Origin: Chryseobacterium sp. CH21
GTDB lineage: Bacteria > Bacteroidota > Bacteroidia > Flavobacteriales > Weeksellaceae
Direction: 5' to 3'
Length of the DNA: 64,000 bases
Assembly: GCF_004119445.1 (NCBI RefSeq)
Contig: NZ_QICI01000045.1
Span: 54,457-118,456, forward strand
Part shown: positions 17,053 to 26,396 of the stretch, in pieces
Layout of the letters: each line of letters begins with the position of its first letter
Position numbering within the stretch: the first letter of the stretch is position 1
Notes under the pieces: generated by a model
Seen by the model: the letters and a program-made list of their open reading frames with translations, nothing else
Databases searched by the model: none
Told to the model about the DNA's origin: nothing
Program-made: the position numbers and the translations under genes

Positions 17053-17223
17053 ATGGAAACACCCAATCACAATACCCATATACTCTTCGATGAAGATCTC
17101 TACACTATAGAATGGAGCGACATCGAAAATGCTGAGATGGATTATGAAAACTATCTCAATGACATTGAAAACTTCTTCAGAGAAGATTTTGAAGAAGGAA
17201 TACTTGAAGAAGATACTTTTTAA
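17053..17223 (+). CDS. Small highly acidic protein
   Basis: 56 residues starting METPNHNTH. About 19 are Asp or Glu and only one is Arg, with no Lys. No signal peptide, cysteines or known domain. An upstream in-frame TTG (16978) would start inside the duplicated leader repeat, so I prefer 17053. It has its own copy of the regulon promoter. Small acidic proteins include DNA mimics, inhibitors and chaperone-like partners; nothing here chooses among these. Confidence 0.55.
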   Translation: METPNHNTHILFDEDLYTIEWSDIENAEMDYENYLNDIENFFREDFEEGILEEDTF

Positions 17224-17239
17224 TTAAAAATATAAAAAC

Positions 17240-17274
17240 ACGACAAGTTCTGACGCTGTCCGCCATTACCTTTG
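17240..17274 (+). promoter_or_regulatory. Regulon promoter box 5 (fibre operon)
   Basis: Dyad ACGACAAGTTCTGACGC (17240-17256), 10 nt, then TACCTTTG (17267-17274). It faces the four-gene operon 17455-25071, with a leader of about 180 nt carrying repeat copy B. Confidence 0.7.
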
Positions 17275-17321
17275 AAATCTCTATAATACACGCACAGCAA
17301 TCTCATTAAATAGTCTCAACA

Positions 17322-17378
17322 CCTTTGAATTCACCATTCACAAAATGCTGGACAGCCAGAACTATGTCTGAAAATATA
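17322..17378 (+). repeat. Leader repeat copy B
   Basis: A 57-nt partner of copy A (16975-17029). It starts CCTTTGAATTCACCATTC, shares GACAGCCAGAA and ends GAAAATATA. It has no coding frame of note and lies between promoter box 5 and the first fibre-like gene. Confidence 0.6.
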
Positions 17379-17454
17379 GTACAAAAGTGACATTCTCCAC
17401 TACAATAGAGGATACAACAATCAATTTATTAACCAACAAATCACACAAAGTTTT

Positions 17455-18087
17455 ATGAAAACAAAAGAAGAACTCAAACTCTATTTCGAAAATGGAGATA
17501 TCCCAAAGCAGGAAGACTTTTGGGAATGGCAGAACTCTTACTGGCATAAGAGTGAAAAGTTACAAAGTACTTCCATTGACCAACCGGCTTATGAAGAGTT
17601 TTTACTTTCCCCCACAGACAATACGGAAATTATAGGTTTAGGAAGAAGAATGATTATTCCGGAAGGGATAAAAACAGTGGGCGGATTTATATATAGTGGA
17701 GCAGCAAAAAACACGATTATAGAGGTTCAATTTCCTAAAACACTAGAAAAATTGAAATCTTTTGCTTTTGCTTATCAGTTTTTAAAAGGCTCTTTAAAAA
17801 TCCCTGGAACCTGCAAAACAATTGAGGCAAGTGCTTTTTTAAGTGGATATGCCAATATTTCGGAATTAATTCTGGAAAATGGGATAGAAACTATTGATAG
17901 TAGTGCCTTCCAACTTTCCGGAAGTACAGCTCTTACTGAATTATATATTCCTAAATCAGTTAAATCCGTAGGGCAAAACGCATTTAATATTCCTTCCTTA
18001 AAGAAAGTTTCTGTGAAACAAGGTTTAGATATCAGTAATGCAGGTATTCCAGCAACAGCAACAATCTCATACTATACAGACATCTAA
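17455..18087 (+). CDS. Fibre-like protein with BspA-type leucine-rich repeats (1)
   Basis: 210 residues. Residues 1-36 form a module shared with the next two genes: MKTKEELKLYFENGD, then DFWEWQNSYWHK. From memory this type of N-terminus occurs on phage-tail-like fibre proteins in Bacteroidota. The rest has BspA-like leucine-rich repeats (IEVQFPKTLEKLKSFAFAY; LKIPGTCKTIEASAFLSG; ELYIPKSVKSVGQNAFNI). No signal peptide. First gene of an operon with gaps of 11, 13 and 7 nt. Likely a ligand-binding tip on a shared anchor; that is inference. Confidence 0.7.
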   Translation: MKTKEELKLYFENGDIPKQEDFWEWQNSYWHKSEKLQSTSIDQPAYEEFLLSPTDNTEIIGLGRRMIIPEGIKTVGGFIYSGAAKNTIIEVQFPKTLEKLKSFAFAYQFLKGSLKIPGTCKTIEASAFLSGYANISELILENGIETIDSSAFQLSGSTALTELYIPKSVKSVGQNAFNIPSLKKVSVKQGLDISNAGIPATATISYYTDI

Positions 18088-18098
18088 CAATTAATAAC

Positions 18099-19055
18099 AT
18101 GAAAACAAAAGAAGAATTAAAGCTCTATTTTGAAAATGGAGATATCCCAAAACAGGAAGACTTTTGGGAATGGCAGAACTCATACTGGCATAAAGATGAG
18201 AAAATTGATATACAAAAAGTTTCCGGACTTGAAAATGGTACATTCAATATCCTGTATGCAGAAATGGATGCTGACAAAAATGCCTCAATAGATTTTTTCA
18301 CCAAAAGAAAATTAATCATATCTCCCGGAACTTTAAGAATCCCAAAAAACTTTACAATGGGTGTAATGATCACCGAGACACAAATACCTCAAGGCATCGT
18401 AAGCATTGGAGAGAATGCATTTTCAGGTTCACAAATCAAATCTATTACGATCCCTGATAGTGTTACGGAAATTCTGAGTTTTGCATTTGCAAGTAATAAA
18501 CTAAGCACACTACAACTTCCTGAAAATCTATCCGTAATTGGTTACGCTGCATTTGCAGGTAATGAAATTTCGGATTTGTCACTCCCAAAAAATCTTAAAG
18601 TTATTGAAAAATCTGCATTCAGTTCTAATAAAATTACTGCTGTAGATATCCCAGATAGCGTCACTGAAATTCAGAGCTATGCATTTTCATCCAATAAATT
18701 AAGCTCACTTCAGCTTCCCGAAAACCTATCTGAGGTTGGTGAGGGTGCATTTTCAAGTAATGAAATTTCAAATTTATCGCTCCCTAAAACCCTTAAAACC
18801 CTTGAGCAATCTGTATTCGGCTCTAATAAACTTACAGCTGTAATCATACCTGAAAGTGTTACCGAAATCAAGAGTTATGCATTCGGAAATAATCTTATTA
18901 CTTCTGTACATATTCCCAACAGTGTTCTCAATATTGAGTCGGGAGCATTTTCAAACAACAAACTGACAGAGGTTGTATTAGGCGCAAATACTAAGTACCA
19001 TATGTATTCTTTTGATCCTGAAGTTACAGTAACTGGAGGACAACTTATCAATTAA
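18099..19055 (+). CDS. Fibre-like protein with BspA-type leucine-rich repeats (2)
   Basis: 318 residues. The first 36 residues are almost identical to those of the preceding gene, also at DNA level. From about residue 95 there are at least seven BspA-type repeats of about 23 residues alternating IPDSVTEIxSFAFASNKL and LPENLSVIGYAAFAGNEI. The repeats could recombine with each other. No signal peptide. The two LRR genes look like a tandem duplication with repeat-number divergence. BspA repeats occur in surface and secreted proteins that bind host or cell-surface ligands; the ligand here is unknown. Confidence 0.72.
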   Translation: MKTKEELKLYFENGDIPKQEDFWEWQNSYWHKDEKIDIQKVSGLENGTFNILYAEMDADKNASIDFFTKRKLIISPGTLRIPKNFTMGVMITETQIPQGIVSIGENAFSGSQIKSITIPDSVTEILSFAFASNKLSTLQLPENLSVIGYAAFAGNEISDLSLPKNLKVIEKSAFSSNKITAVDIPDSVTEIQSYAFSSNKLSSLQLPENLSEVGEGAFSSNEISNLSLPKTLKTLEQSVFGSNKLTAVIIPESVTEIKSYAFGNNLITSVHIPNSVLNIESGAFSNNKLTEVVLGANTKYHMYSFDPEVTVTGGQLIN

Positions 19056-19068
19056 AATTTTTAACAAA

Positions 19069-21251
19069 ATGAAAACAAAACAAGAATTAAAAAAATATTT
19101 CGAAAACGGAGATATTCCCATTCAAGAAGAATTCTGGGAGTGGCAGGAATCCTACTGGCATAAGGATGAAAAACTTCCTTTAGAAAAGATAGATTACGAT
19201 TTTTCTAAAAAAGCAGAGGTAAATGCGTCCAACTTGAGTCCGCAGGATGTTCAGCTTTGGAAAAACAAAATAGAAACTCCTACATCAATCCAGGCTCCCC
19301 AATTGAATGGAAATATCTTAACTGTATTTTATACAGGTGAGAATGGTGTACAGCAAAGTAAATCTGTAGATTTAAGTACTTTAGTTACCAATAATATCCA
19401 TATTGATAGCGCTGAATATGATGCCGCTCAAAATATCATCACCATTACCCAAAGCGACGGATCTGCCTTTCATATTAACCTTTCAGAATTCAGTATTATT
19501 CCAACCAGTAATGCTGATGGAAGTGTAACATTGGCTCAGGAAGGCCAGGATAAGGTAGTTTTGAAAAAAGTAGCACTTACAGGCAGTTATAATGATCTTT
19601 CTGATAAACCAACATTTAGCGGGAATGATAATTTACAAAATGTCATTGACAGAGGTAACGGAACAACCAAGCCAATTATTTTTCAACCAAGTCAAGGCAG
19701 AGCGGGTGAAATAAATTTCAATCCTACCACTTATTCCTTTTGGTTTGGAAATTTGAATACGGATCATACAGGTGCTTATGGATTAGGAATTGGCTATAAT
19801 ACGTTATCAAAATTAACCACAGGTTCAAATAACGTAGCACTCGGTTCTTATGCTTTAAATGAACTCACCACAGGAAGATGGAATACAGCCACTGGTGTTT
19901 CAAGCGGAACTAAGCTAACAACCGGTAATTTCAATTCTTTCTTCGGAACACAAGCAGGAACTGAAACAACAACCGGAACCGGAAATACTTATATCGGAGA
20001 TGAGGCAGGAAACAAAAATATTACCGGAACAAATAACACTGCTCTTGGTATTGGAGCCGCTTATTCTTTAACTAATGGAACTCAAAATACTTTTTAGGTG
20101 CTTTTGCCGGAAATATTCATGGTAAAGCAACAGGATCCGGTGCATGGGGCTCCAATACGTTTGTTGGATATAATGCTGCCTCTACTACTCATGCCATGGG
20201 TGTCTGGGGAGATAATAATGTTGTTATTGGTTGTAATGCTCCATTAGGAGGTTCCACATTCAATAAACTGGTTATTGAATCCAATCCGGCAGCAAGACGC
20301 CATGATTTTGTAACCCCTTTAATTGGTGGAGACTTTGCTGCAAGAACATTAGATTTTGATGCTGTAGTTTCTGCAAAAAGAACACCTCTGGCAGATAACA
20401 CTTATACAAAAGTAGCTGTTCTAAATACTAATAATGTATTTGGATATAAAAATCTTTCTGACTTCCAGAACTCTATCCCTCTCACAGGAACAGAAGTGAA
20501 CAATCCCGTTTCCGGTCATATCCAATTTGAGAATGCCGAAGCTCCGGAAATTGAATCCCTTCTATATAAAATAAATACTCAGGACGGAATTAAAAACCAG
20601 ATAGGTTTCTTTCCAAGTGGTGTTTTGATTACATCAGGCAGTGTAGATAATTCTGTACAATCAAATTTAGACGTCAGCCAAGAATATGGAATATTGGCTA
20701 CAGCATATGGTTCAAAGCTTAGCTTAAGCACTAATGGAGCTTCTTTAATGAACTTTACTAATCATTCCCAAGGAAAAGGAATTATGGTAAGTAGTAATTC
20801 TGATGAACCTGTTATGGTAGAACATCAGGTATCAAATCCCAGAGGATTAAGTTCTACAACTTATTTTGGAGACAATGCTCAGGAGAATGATTACATCCAA
20901 AAGCAATATGCAGATAAACAGCACTCTTACAGCACCAAAGAAGAGTTAACGGGTGGAAAGTGGATCAATGGCAAGCCTGTCTACAAAAAAACCTTATATC
21001 TGGATCAAATTCCAAGAACAGGTGAAATTGATTTTAAGGTTGAATTCCCAGATCTTGAAACCATCATCTCCAACGAAATGTTTACAGAATGGCATGACCT
21101 TAAAGCCGTGTTTGCAGGCAATCAATGGCGAACAAAAGCCTACATCACGATCGAAAGAGAAAGAGCAATTATTGAACTCTTGAATGTTCCAGACTATGAT
21201 TATTCTCTTATCAATTCCTTTACTCTAACCCTTGAATACACCAAAAAATAA
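19069..21251 (+). pseudogene. Tail-fibre-like protein, one-base frameshift
   Basis: About 727 residues if restored. The shared N-terminal module (MKTKQELKKYFENGD, EFWEWQESYWHKDEK) is followed by a beta-rich region. Then come head-domain style repeats TTGSNNVALGSYAL, TTGRWNTATGVSS, TTGTGNTYIGDEAG and ITGTNNTALGIGAA, as in trimeric fibres and adhesins. The C-terminus has TGGKWINGKPVYKKTL, a motif I associate with phage fibre ends. The frame breaks at five T (20091-20095); six T continues TFLGAFAGN into the frame that ends at 21251. Given the same fault in many genes here, it is probably intact in the cell. Confidence 0.75.
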
Positions 21252-21258
21252 GCACACA

Positions 21259-24200
21259 ATGTCAACGAACAATACATCAACAGCAAAATCCGCATTTACG
21301 GTCGGAAAATCCTTAGTAGGAGAAGGAATTATTAATTATAAAGAAACAAACCCTATGAATACAACCAATAACGCATCGCAATCACTTTTCAGATTTGTAA
21401 GTCTGAGAAACCCACAATTAACAGAAACTAAAGACAAAAACTTAGGATTTATCCACAGACCTAAGGGAGTAACCGGCATTTTTGATACGGCAGTCGCAGG
21501 AAGACCTGCAAAAACGTTAAAATTTGCAGCAATGAAAAGAGTTGCGGGTGAGTTTAACAATGCAGGGTTCGAAAGCGAAAAGAAAATCGAAGAAGGAGCA
21601 TTTAAAGATCTTCTGGTGATTGGAAGAAAGCTTTCTAAAAAAGAAACACTAGAGAGTGCCGACTGGGCTCTCGTTACAGACTATTACAAAAGTCTTATTA
21701 ACACAAACAGACAGCTAAATACAGAAGGAATTGCTATATTTTCCCAGCTTTGGAATAATTATATTCATCAAATTGTTACCCAGGGAGATTTCTATATTAA
21801 AGAAGCAATCAGCCACGTTCTAATGGCTATTCAGCTAGGTTTTGCCAGCAATCAGGACCTTACGGATCAGGAAATCATCAAGATTAATGGAGAAAAACCA
21901 TTAGAAAAAGCATTGGATGGGAAAATTATTTTACCAACCATTCTATTTTCAGAAGATATTGAACAGGCGTCTTCAGTTTCTGCAAGAGCTGCTGAAGGTT
22001 CGGAACCAGCTTTGGGTGCAAGAACAATCCAAAGATTAGAAGCAGAAGCAAGAGCTTCTTTTGTATCCAGCAAAGCTATCCACAGAAAAGAATCTTTGAG
22101 CAAGCTGAATTCAGAGCTGGAAAAACTTCAGAAAAAATTCCATAAATCCCGTCATCAAGCTTATGAGGAAGACTATGCCAAATATATGGAAGAAAATAGA
22201 GAACGTTTGGAACTTTACGACAGAAAACTGGCCGAAGTAGACAGCAAAATCACTCCGGAGATGTCTGAAGAAGAAAAAGAACGTCTTTATAGCACTTTGA
22301 AGGAATATGAAGTTGCTCCGTTTGTATTTACGTACAAAAATGAAATCAATTTAGAAGATTTGCAGGCAAAACTTTCTCCGGAATCTTTCGACCTTTTTGT
22401 TGAACTTTTCGGAGAGTCCACAACGGGACTGGCTTCTCTGGCAGAAGAAACAGAAAACCTTCAGATCCTTTCAGATAACACTTTGAGAATGGGAGCTCAG
22501 ACCATTACTCTTAATGACGAGATAGAAAGCTATATGGATGCTTTACTTGTTGTAAAAAGTAATATTTCTTCTTCTATGGAAATGGCTCTTCAAAACAGCC
22601 CTCTTCCGGAGCAACAGTATGCGAATATCGGAGGAGCTTCAATCCCTCTTATTCAAAATACGGCCAGAACACCAATGGCATACAGCTTATATGCACACAG
22701 TTCTTATAGAGTATCCGGAAGCAGAGGATTTATTAACTTTTCTTTTGAGGTTGAAGATGTTTCATGGAGTGTTGCCAATGCTAAAATTACTGCTACAACA
22801 GACGCAGCCGGAACTTTCGAAGAAAACTACAGCAACATTTCTGTAGTAGATAATAAGATTACTTTACCTGCAGCTTTGGTAGATAGATTCAGAGGCAGCT
22901 TTAGCTTTAGAATAGAAATCATTTTTGATAACGGAAGCATTGCCTATGGAGAGATTGCTACACAATATCCAAAAGAAGACCTGAACCTTACAGGAATGCT
23001 TACATTGAAACGTGCAGCAGTTGAAAACCCAGGTACGCCTGAGCCAGGTACCATCCAAAAACGTAAAAATTTCGGGATCAAAAGACTTGGAGTAGCCGAT
23101 TATATGAAAGTAGTACAAAGTGTTCATGCTTACGTTCCAGGAGAGGTTTCCAATATTGAGAACGTTATGGCAAGTGAATTAAGACACAAATCTTCGGTTT
23201 CCAGAGAATATTCTGAAGTTACAGATACTACATCTAAGTCCCAGGAAATTGAGAAGATGTCAGACACTTCCAAAACCTCCAGAACAGATATGCAAACTGA
23301 AGTTGCTAAAGAAATTGAGAAGCAACAAAGTATTTCTGCCTACACAAGATTCAGCTATGGAAATGACAGTGCAATGAAGTTTGAAATTGGAGCAGACTAC
23401 GCCAATAACTCAGCACAACACGACAGTACAAGACAGGCCGTAATGAAATCTCAGGAAATCACGGAAAGAGCAATGGAAAGAGTTCTTACTAAAATTTCAG
23501 AAGAAAGAGTACAGAAAATCATCAAAGAATATACAGAAACCAATGTTCATGAATATGATAACAGAGGAAAAGTAACCAATACAGATAACCCTGAAGCGGC
23601 ACAACCTAAGCATATTACAGGAGTTTACAGATGGATTGACAAGAAAATGAAAAACCAGATTTACAACTATGGTAAACGTACCATGTTTGAATTTATGGTT
23701 CCTGAACCTTCAAGATTACACCGTTTAGCTCTTACTGTTGCCAAAGCTCAGGTACTTAAAGCTCCTGTAGATCCTAGAAAAGCACCGGAACCATGGTTAA
23801 TGGCAGATCCAAAATCTGCAACTATTGTACAGATTCAGCATTGGGCTCAGGAATATGGAGTAACTTTAGAAGCTTTCCCGGAAGCAACCAAACAAGTTAT
23901 TCATACAGCTTCCAGCGTTCCTCAAACAAATGACGATTTTGGAATTGATCATACCCAATTTACCATCCCGGACAATTATGCCGGAAAAAATGCAAGCTTC
24001 GCCTGCAGATCAACAAGAAACAGAGGTGGCGGATGGTCAGGATCACGTTATTCTGAAGTAATGTTCTCTAACTTAAAAGGAGATATGATTGGCCGTTCTG
24101 AACGTGGTGGAGATCTTAACTTTGATGATGGATCATCTGGTTTCAATATTACAGGTAATATAACTTTCCAGGTGAAAGGACACAACGTAAGAAGCTATAC

Positions 24201-25071
24201 CATCAAAGTAGTCGTAAATTGCGAACTGAGCGATGCGTTTATCAGCAAATGGAAAACAGATAGCTTCAACGAAATTATTAAAGCCTATGAAGCTGCTTAT
24301 ACAAAATTCCAGGAAGATCAGGCAAGATTGGATGCAGAGCAAAAAGAAAAAGAAGCACAGCTTAAAGAAAGACAGGATACTTTCTACCGTTATATGGAGC
24401 ACGATGTCTTAAAGCACAACTGTATCGCTTATTTGTTACAGGACTACCTTTATACACTAGGTCAGGAAACAACCAACGGTGCTGATGATAAAACAACCAT
24501 GGATAATTTCCAGGTATATCTGAATGAAAATCTGGACAGATATACAGCCCTTGCCAAGTTTATGGAACAGGCATTTGAATGGGAAATTATGGATTACACT
24601 TTCTACCCATACTATTGGGCTAACCGTAAGAGCTGGCAGGAGTTCTACATAAGTGAAAGTATGGATCCTTTATTCAGAAGCTTCTTACAGGCAGGGATGG
24701 CAAGAATTATCGTTACTGTAAAACCAGGTTTCGAAGCAGCCGTTCAGTTCTTCCTTGAAACAGGAATAATCTGGAATGGCGGATCCGTTCCAGTAATCGG
24801 AGATCCAATGTATATGAGTATCGTGGACGAAATGAGACAGCCAACAGGTGAACCTCAGGGTAAATACTGGATTACCAGAATTCCTACTACCCTTACCATC
24901 CTTCAGGATAAGTCTACGGGACTTCCGGTGAATCAGCCATTACCGATTTTCCCGGAAAATGATCCTAAAAATTGTGAGAATCCTTTAGAATTGGAGTTTG
25001 AAACAAGTTTCACATTAGATGAACAAGCACAATTACAGCATGGAGAAAAAGACACCAGTACTTTAGGCTAA
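21259..25071 (+). CDS. Very large protein of unknown function (1270 aa)
   Basis: Starts at MSTNNTSTAK, 7 nt after the fibre gene; an earlier in-frame start at 21232 overlaps that gene. I recognise no family. Visible parts: alpha-helical charged stretch at about 270-340 (SKLNSELEKLQKKFHKSRHQ) and a beta segment around 485-590. A Glu/Ser/Lys-rich helical region follows at about 650-790 (VAKEIEKQQS; TERAMERVLTKISEERVQK). Another coiled coil lies at about 1010-1045 (QARLDAEQKEKEAQLKERQ). A conserved-looking C-terminal part has MDYTFYPYYWANRKSW and QAGMARIIVTVKPGF. No signal peptide or membrane segment. Size and placement suggest a structural or carrier partner of the fibres. Confidence 0.7.
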   Translation: MSTNNTSTAKSAFTVGKSLVGEGIINYKETNPMNTTNNASQSLFRFVSLRNPQLTETKDKNLGFIHRPKGVTGIFDTAVAGRPAKTLKFAAMKRVAGEFNNAGFESEKKIEEGAFKDLLVIGRKLSKKETLESADWALVTDYYKSLINTNRQLNTEGIAIFSQLWNNYIHQIVTQGDFYIKEAISHVLMAIQLGFASNQDLTDQEIIKINGEKPLEKALDGKIILPTILFSEDIEQASSVSARAAEGSEPALGARTIQRLEAEARASFVSSKAIHRKESLSKLNSELEKLQKKFHKSRHQAYEEDYAKYMEENRERLELYDRKLAEVDSKITPEMSEEEKERLYSTLKEYEVAPFVFTYKNEINLEDLQAKLSPESFDLFVELFGESTTGLASLAEETENLQILSDNTLRMGAQTITLNDEIESYMDALLVVKSNISSSMEMALQNSPLPEQQYANIGGASIPLIQNTARTPMAYSLYAHSSYRVSGSRGFINFSFEVEDVSWSVANAKITATTDAAGTFEENYSNISVVDNKITLPAALVDRFRGSFSFRIEIIFDNGSIAYGEIATQYPKEDLNLTGMLTLKRAAVENPGTPEPGTIQKRKNFGIKRLGVADYMKVVQSVHAYVPGEVSNIENVMASELRHKSSVSREYSEVTDTTSKSQEIEKMSDTSKTSRTDMQTEVAKEIEKQQSISAYTRFSYGNDSAMKFEIGADYANNSAQHDSTRQAVMKSQEITERAMERVLTKISEERVQKIIKEYTETNVHEYDNRGKVTNTDNPEAAQPKHITGVYRWIDKKMKNQIYNYGKRTMFEFMVPEPSRLHRLALTVAKAQVLKAPVDPRKAPEPWLMADPKSATIVQIQHWAQEYGVTLEAFPEATKQVIHTASSVPQTNDDFGIDHTQFTIPDNYAGKNASFACRSTRNRGGGWSGSRYSEVMFSNLKGDMIGRSERGGDLNFDDGSSGFNITGNITFQVKGHNVRSYTIKVVVNCELSDAFISKWKTDSFNEIIKAYEAAYTKFQEDQARLDAEQKEKEAQLKERQDTFYRYMEHDVLKHNCIAYLLQDYLYTLGQETTNGADDKTTMDNFQVYLNENLDRYTALAKFMEQAFEWEIMDYTFYPYYWANRKSWQEFYISESMDPLFRSFLQAGMARIIVTVKPGFEAAVQFFLETGIIWNGGSVPVIGDPMYMSIVDEMRQPTGEPQGKYWITRIPTTLTILQDKSTGLPVNQPLPIFPENDPKNCENPLELEFETSFTLDEQAQLQHGEKDTSTLG

Positions 25072-25083
25072 TATTTATTTAAC

Positions 25084-25108
25084 AAAATGGCGGATTAACC
25101 GCCATTTT
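25084..25108 (+). terminator. Rho-independent terminator of the fibre operon
   Basis: Stem AAAATGGCGG / CCGCCATTTT with loop ATTAA and T-rich tail, 12 nt after the stop of the 1270-residue protein gene. Confidence 0.8.
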
Positions 25109-25136
25109 ATTTCTCATAACATTTAAAAATAGAAAA

Positions 25137-26396
25137 ATGAGCACAATAAAAGCACTTGGAACCTCTAAAATAAAAGCTTTGGGATTAAACAATGGAGGAG
25201 AAACACCTTATTTAACTATTCAAATTTTGCATTATCCTAAAAACTTCAATGATTATATACAAGTAGAAATATCCACTAATTATAATCCCAAATTATCAGA
25301 ATCTATTAGAGTTGTTGTATTTGAAACCAAATCAAATCAAAAGAATGTAGGGAGTGATAAAGTAATAATCGACAGGTATTATGAAATAAAATCAAGTAAT
25401 TTTATCATTAATATACCCTTTAATCAGTTAGCCCAAAACAAAGTCATTAAAAATCAAGATATCAACTCCATTTTATGTTATCTCGGAGTAAGTGGACCAA
25501 ATAGGGGAGCAAAATATAGCAATATTTTTGAAGTGAATATTTCTGATAACCCACAAATCGAGAACCAGTCCTTAATTTCAACCGTTAGAAAGCCTTTCAC
25601 CTATTTAAGCGACGAGCAAAAAGCAATTTTTATGTCTGCAGTATTGGTTGAAACAAGTAATGGAAGAAAAGCACTTTGGGATATCGCTTACATATATTTG
25701 AATTTAGTACAAAACAATAAAAATTTTGAAGTGATAATGAACAGATCTTCCGCTTATTCTGGAAGAAGTACTAATTATATGTATAAGTGTCATTATTATT
25801 ATTTAACAAAAGGTAAGTCTATAAATAAATATGGTGACGAAGTTGGAAGTTTCCCAAATAGATGGAACAGTAGTCTAAAAGTGAGAGATTATGTTGATAA
25901 TGGGGACTATTTATCAAAATACAATGATAAACAAAACGGGAGTGATCTCAATGGCTGTATTGAATTCATGATGACCAAAATTTTTACTGCAAAACCTATT
26001 TCAAGATATAATAATTGGCATGGTCAGGGGAATACAATGGATATGAACATTAATGAAGGTAAATATTCCAAACCTTGGTATACAGCGAGGCAGTATTATT
26101 GGCTTCAGAAAACAAAAAAAGTAGATAAGATATATGTTAAAAGATTATTTGATTTTGAACATACTTCTTATATTTACGATACAGATCGTATTGAAAAATA
26201 TTTTAGTTTAAATCTTAATAAATTACCTACACCACATGAAATTATACCAATCCCGCATTATCTCCCAGATGGTACACCTTGCCACAAAGTTGAACTTCCG
26301 GATCCCAATAACCCCGGTAAGAAAAAAATTCACACCTATGAAGTTGAACTTAATGAGTACGGTGGTATCAAAAAAGTCTTCCCCACTGAAATCTAA
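25137..26396 (+). CDS. Probable effector, cell-wall-hydrolase-like central domain
   Basis: 419 residues, no signal peptide. Residues 1-140 look beta-rich (TPYLTIQILHYPKNFNDYIQ). The region SAVLVETSNGRKALWDIAYIYLNLV, then FEVIMNRSSAYSGRS (about 160-215), resembles peptidoglycan-hydrolase folds (SleB/transglycosylase type) in spacing of a catalytic-type Glu and following helix. This is tentative. The tail is Pro-rich (HYLPDGTPCHKVELPDPNN). The next gene overlaps its 3' end by 44 nt and encodes a lipoprotein, the layout expected for an envelope-active toxin and its periplasmic immunity protein. Base composition is more AT-rich than in the upstream operon. Confidence 0.55.
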   Translation: MSTIKALGTSKIKALGLNNGGETPYLTIQILHYPKNFNDYIQVEISTNYNPKLSESIRVVVFETKSNQKNVGSDKVIIDRYYEIKSSNFIINIPFNQLAQNKVIKNQDINSILCYLGVSGPNRGAKYSNIFEVNISDNPQIENQSLISTVRKPFTYLSDEQKAIFMSAVLVETSNGRKALWDIAYIYLNLVQNNKNFEVIMNRSSAYSGRSTNYMYKCHYYYLTKGKSINKYGDEVGSFPNRWNSSLKVRDYVDNGDYLSKYNDKQNGSDLNGCIEFMMTKIFTAKPISRYNNWHGQGNTMDMNINEGKYSKPWYTARQYYWLQKTKKVDKIYVKRLFDFEHTSYIYDTDRIEKYFSLNLNKLPTPHEIIPIPHYLPDGTPCHKVELPDPNNPGKKKIHTYEVELNEYGGIKKVFPTEI

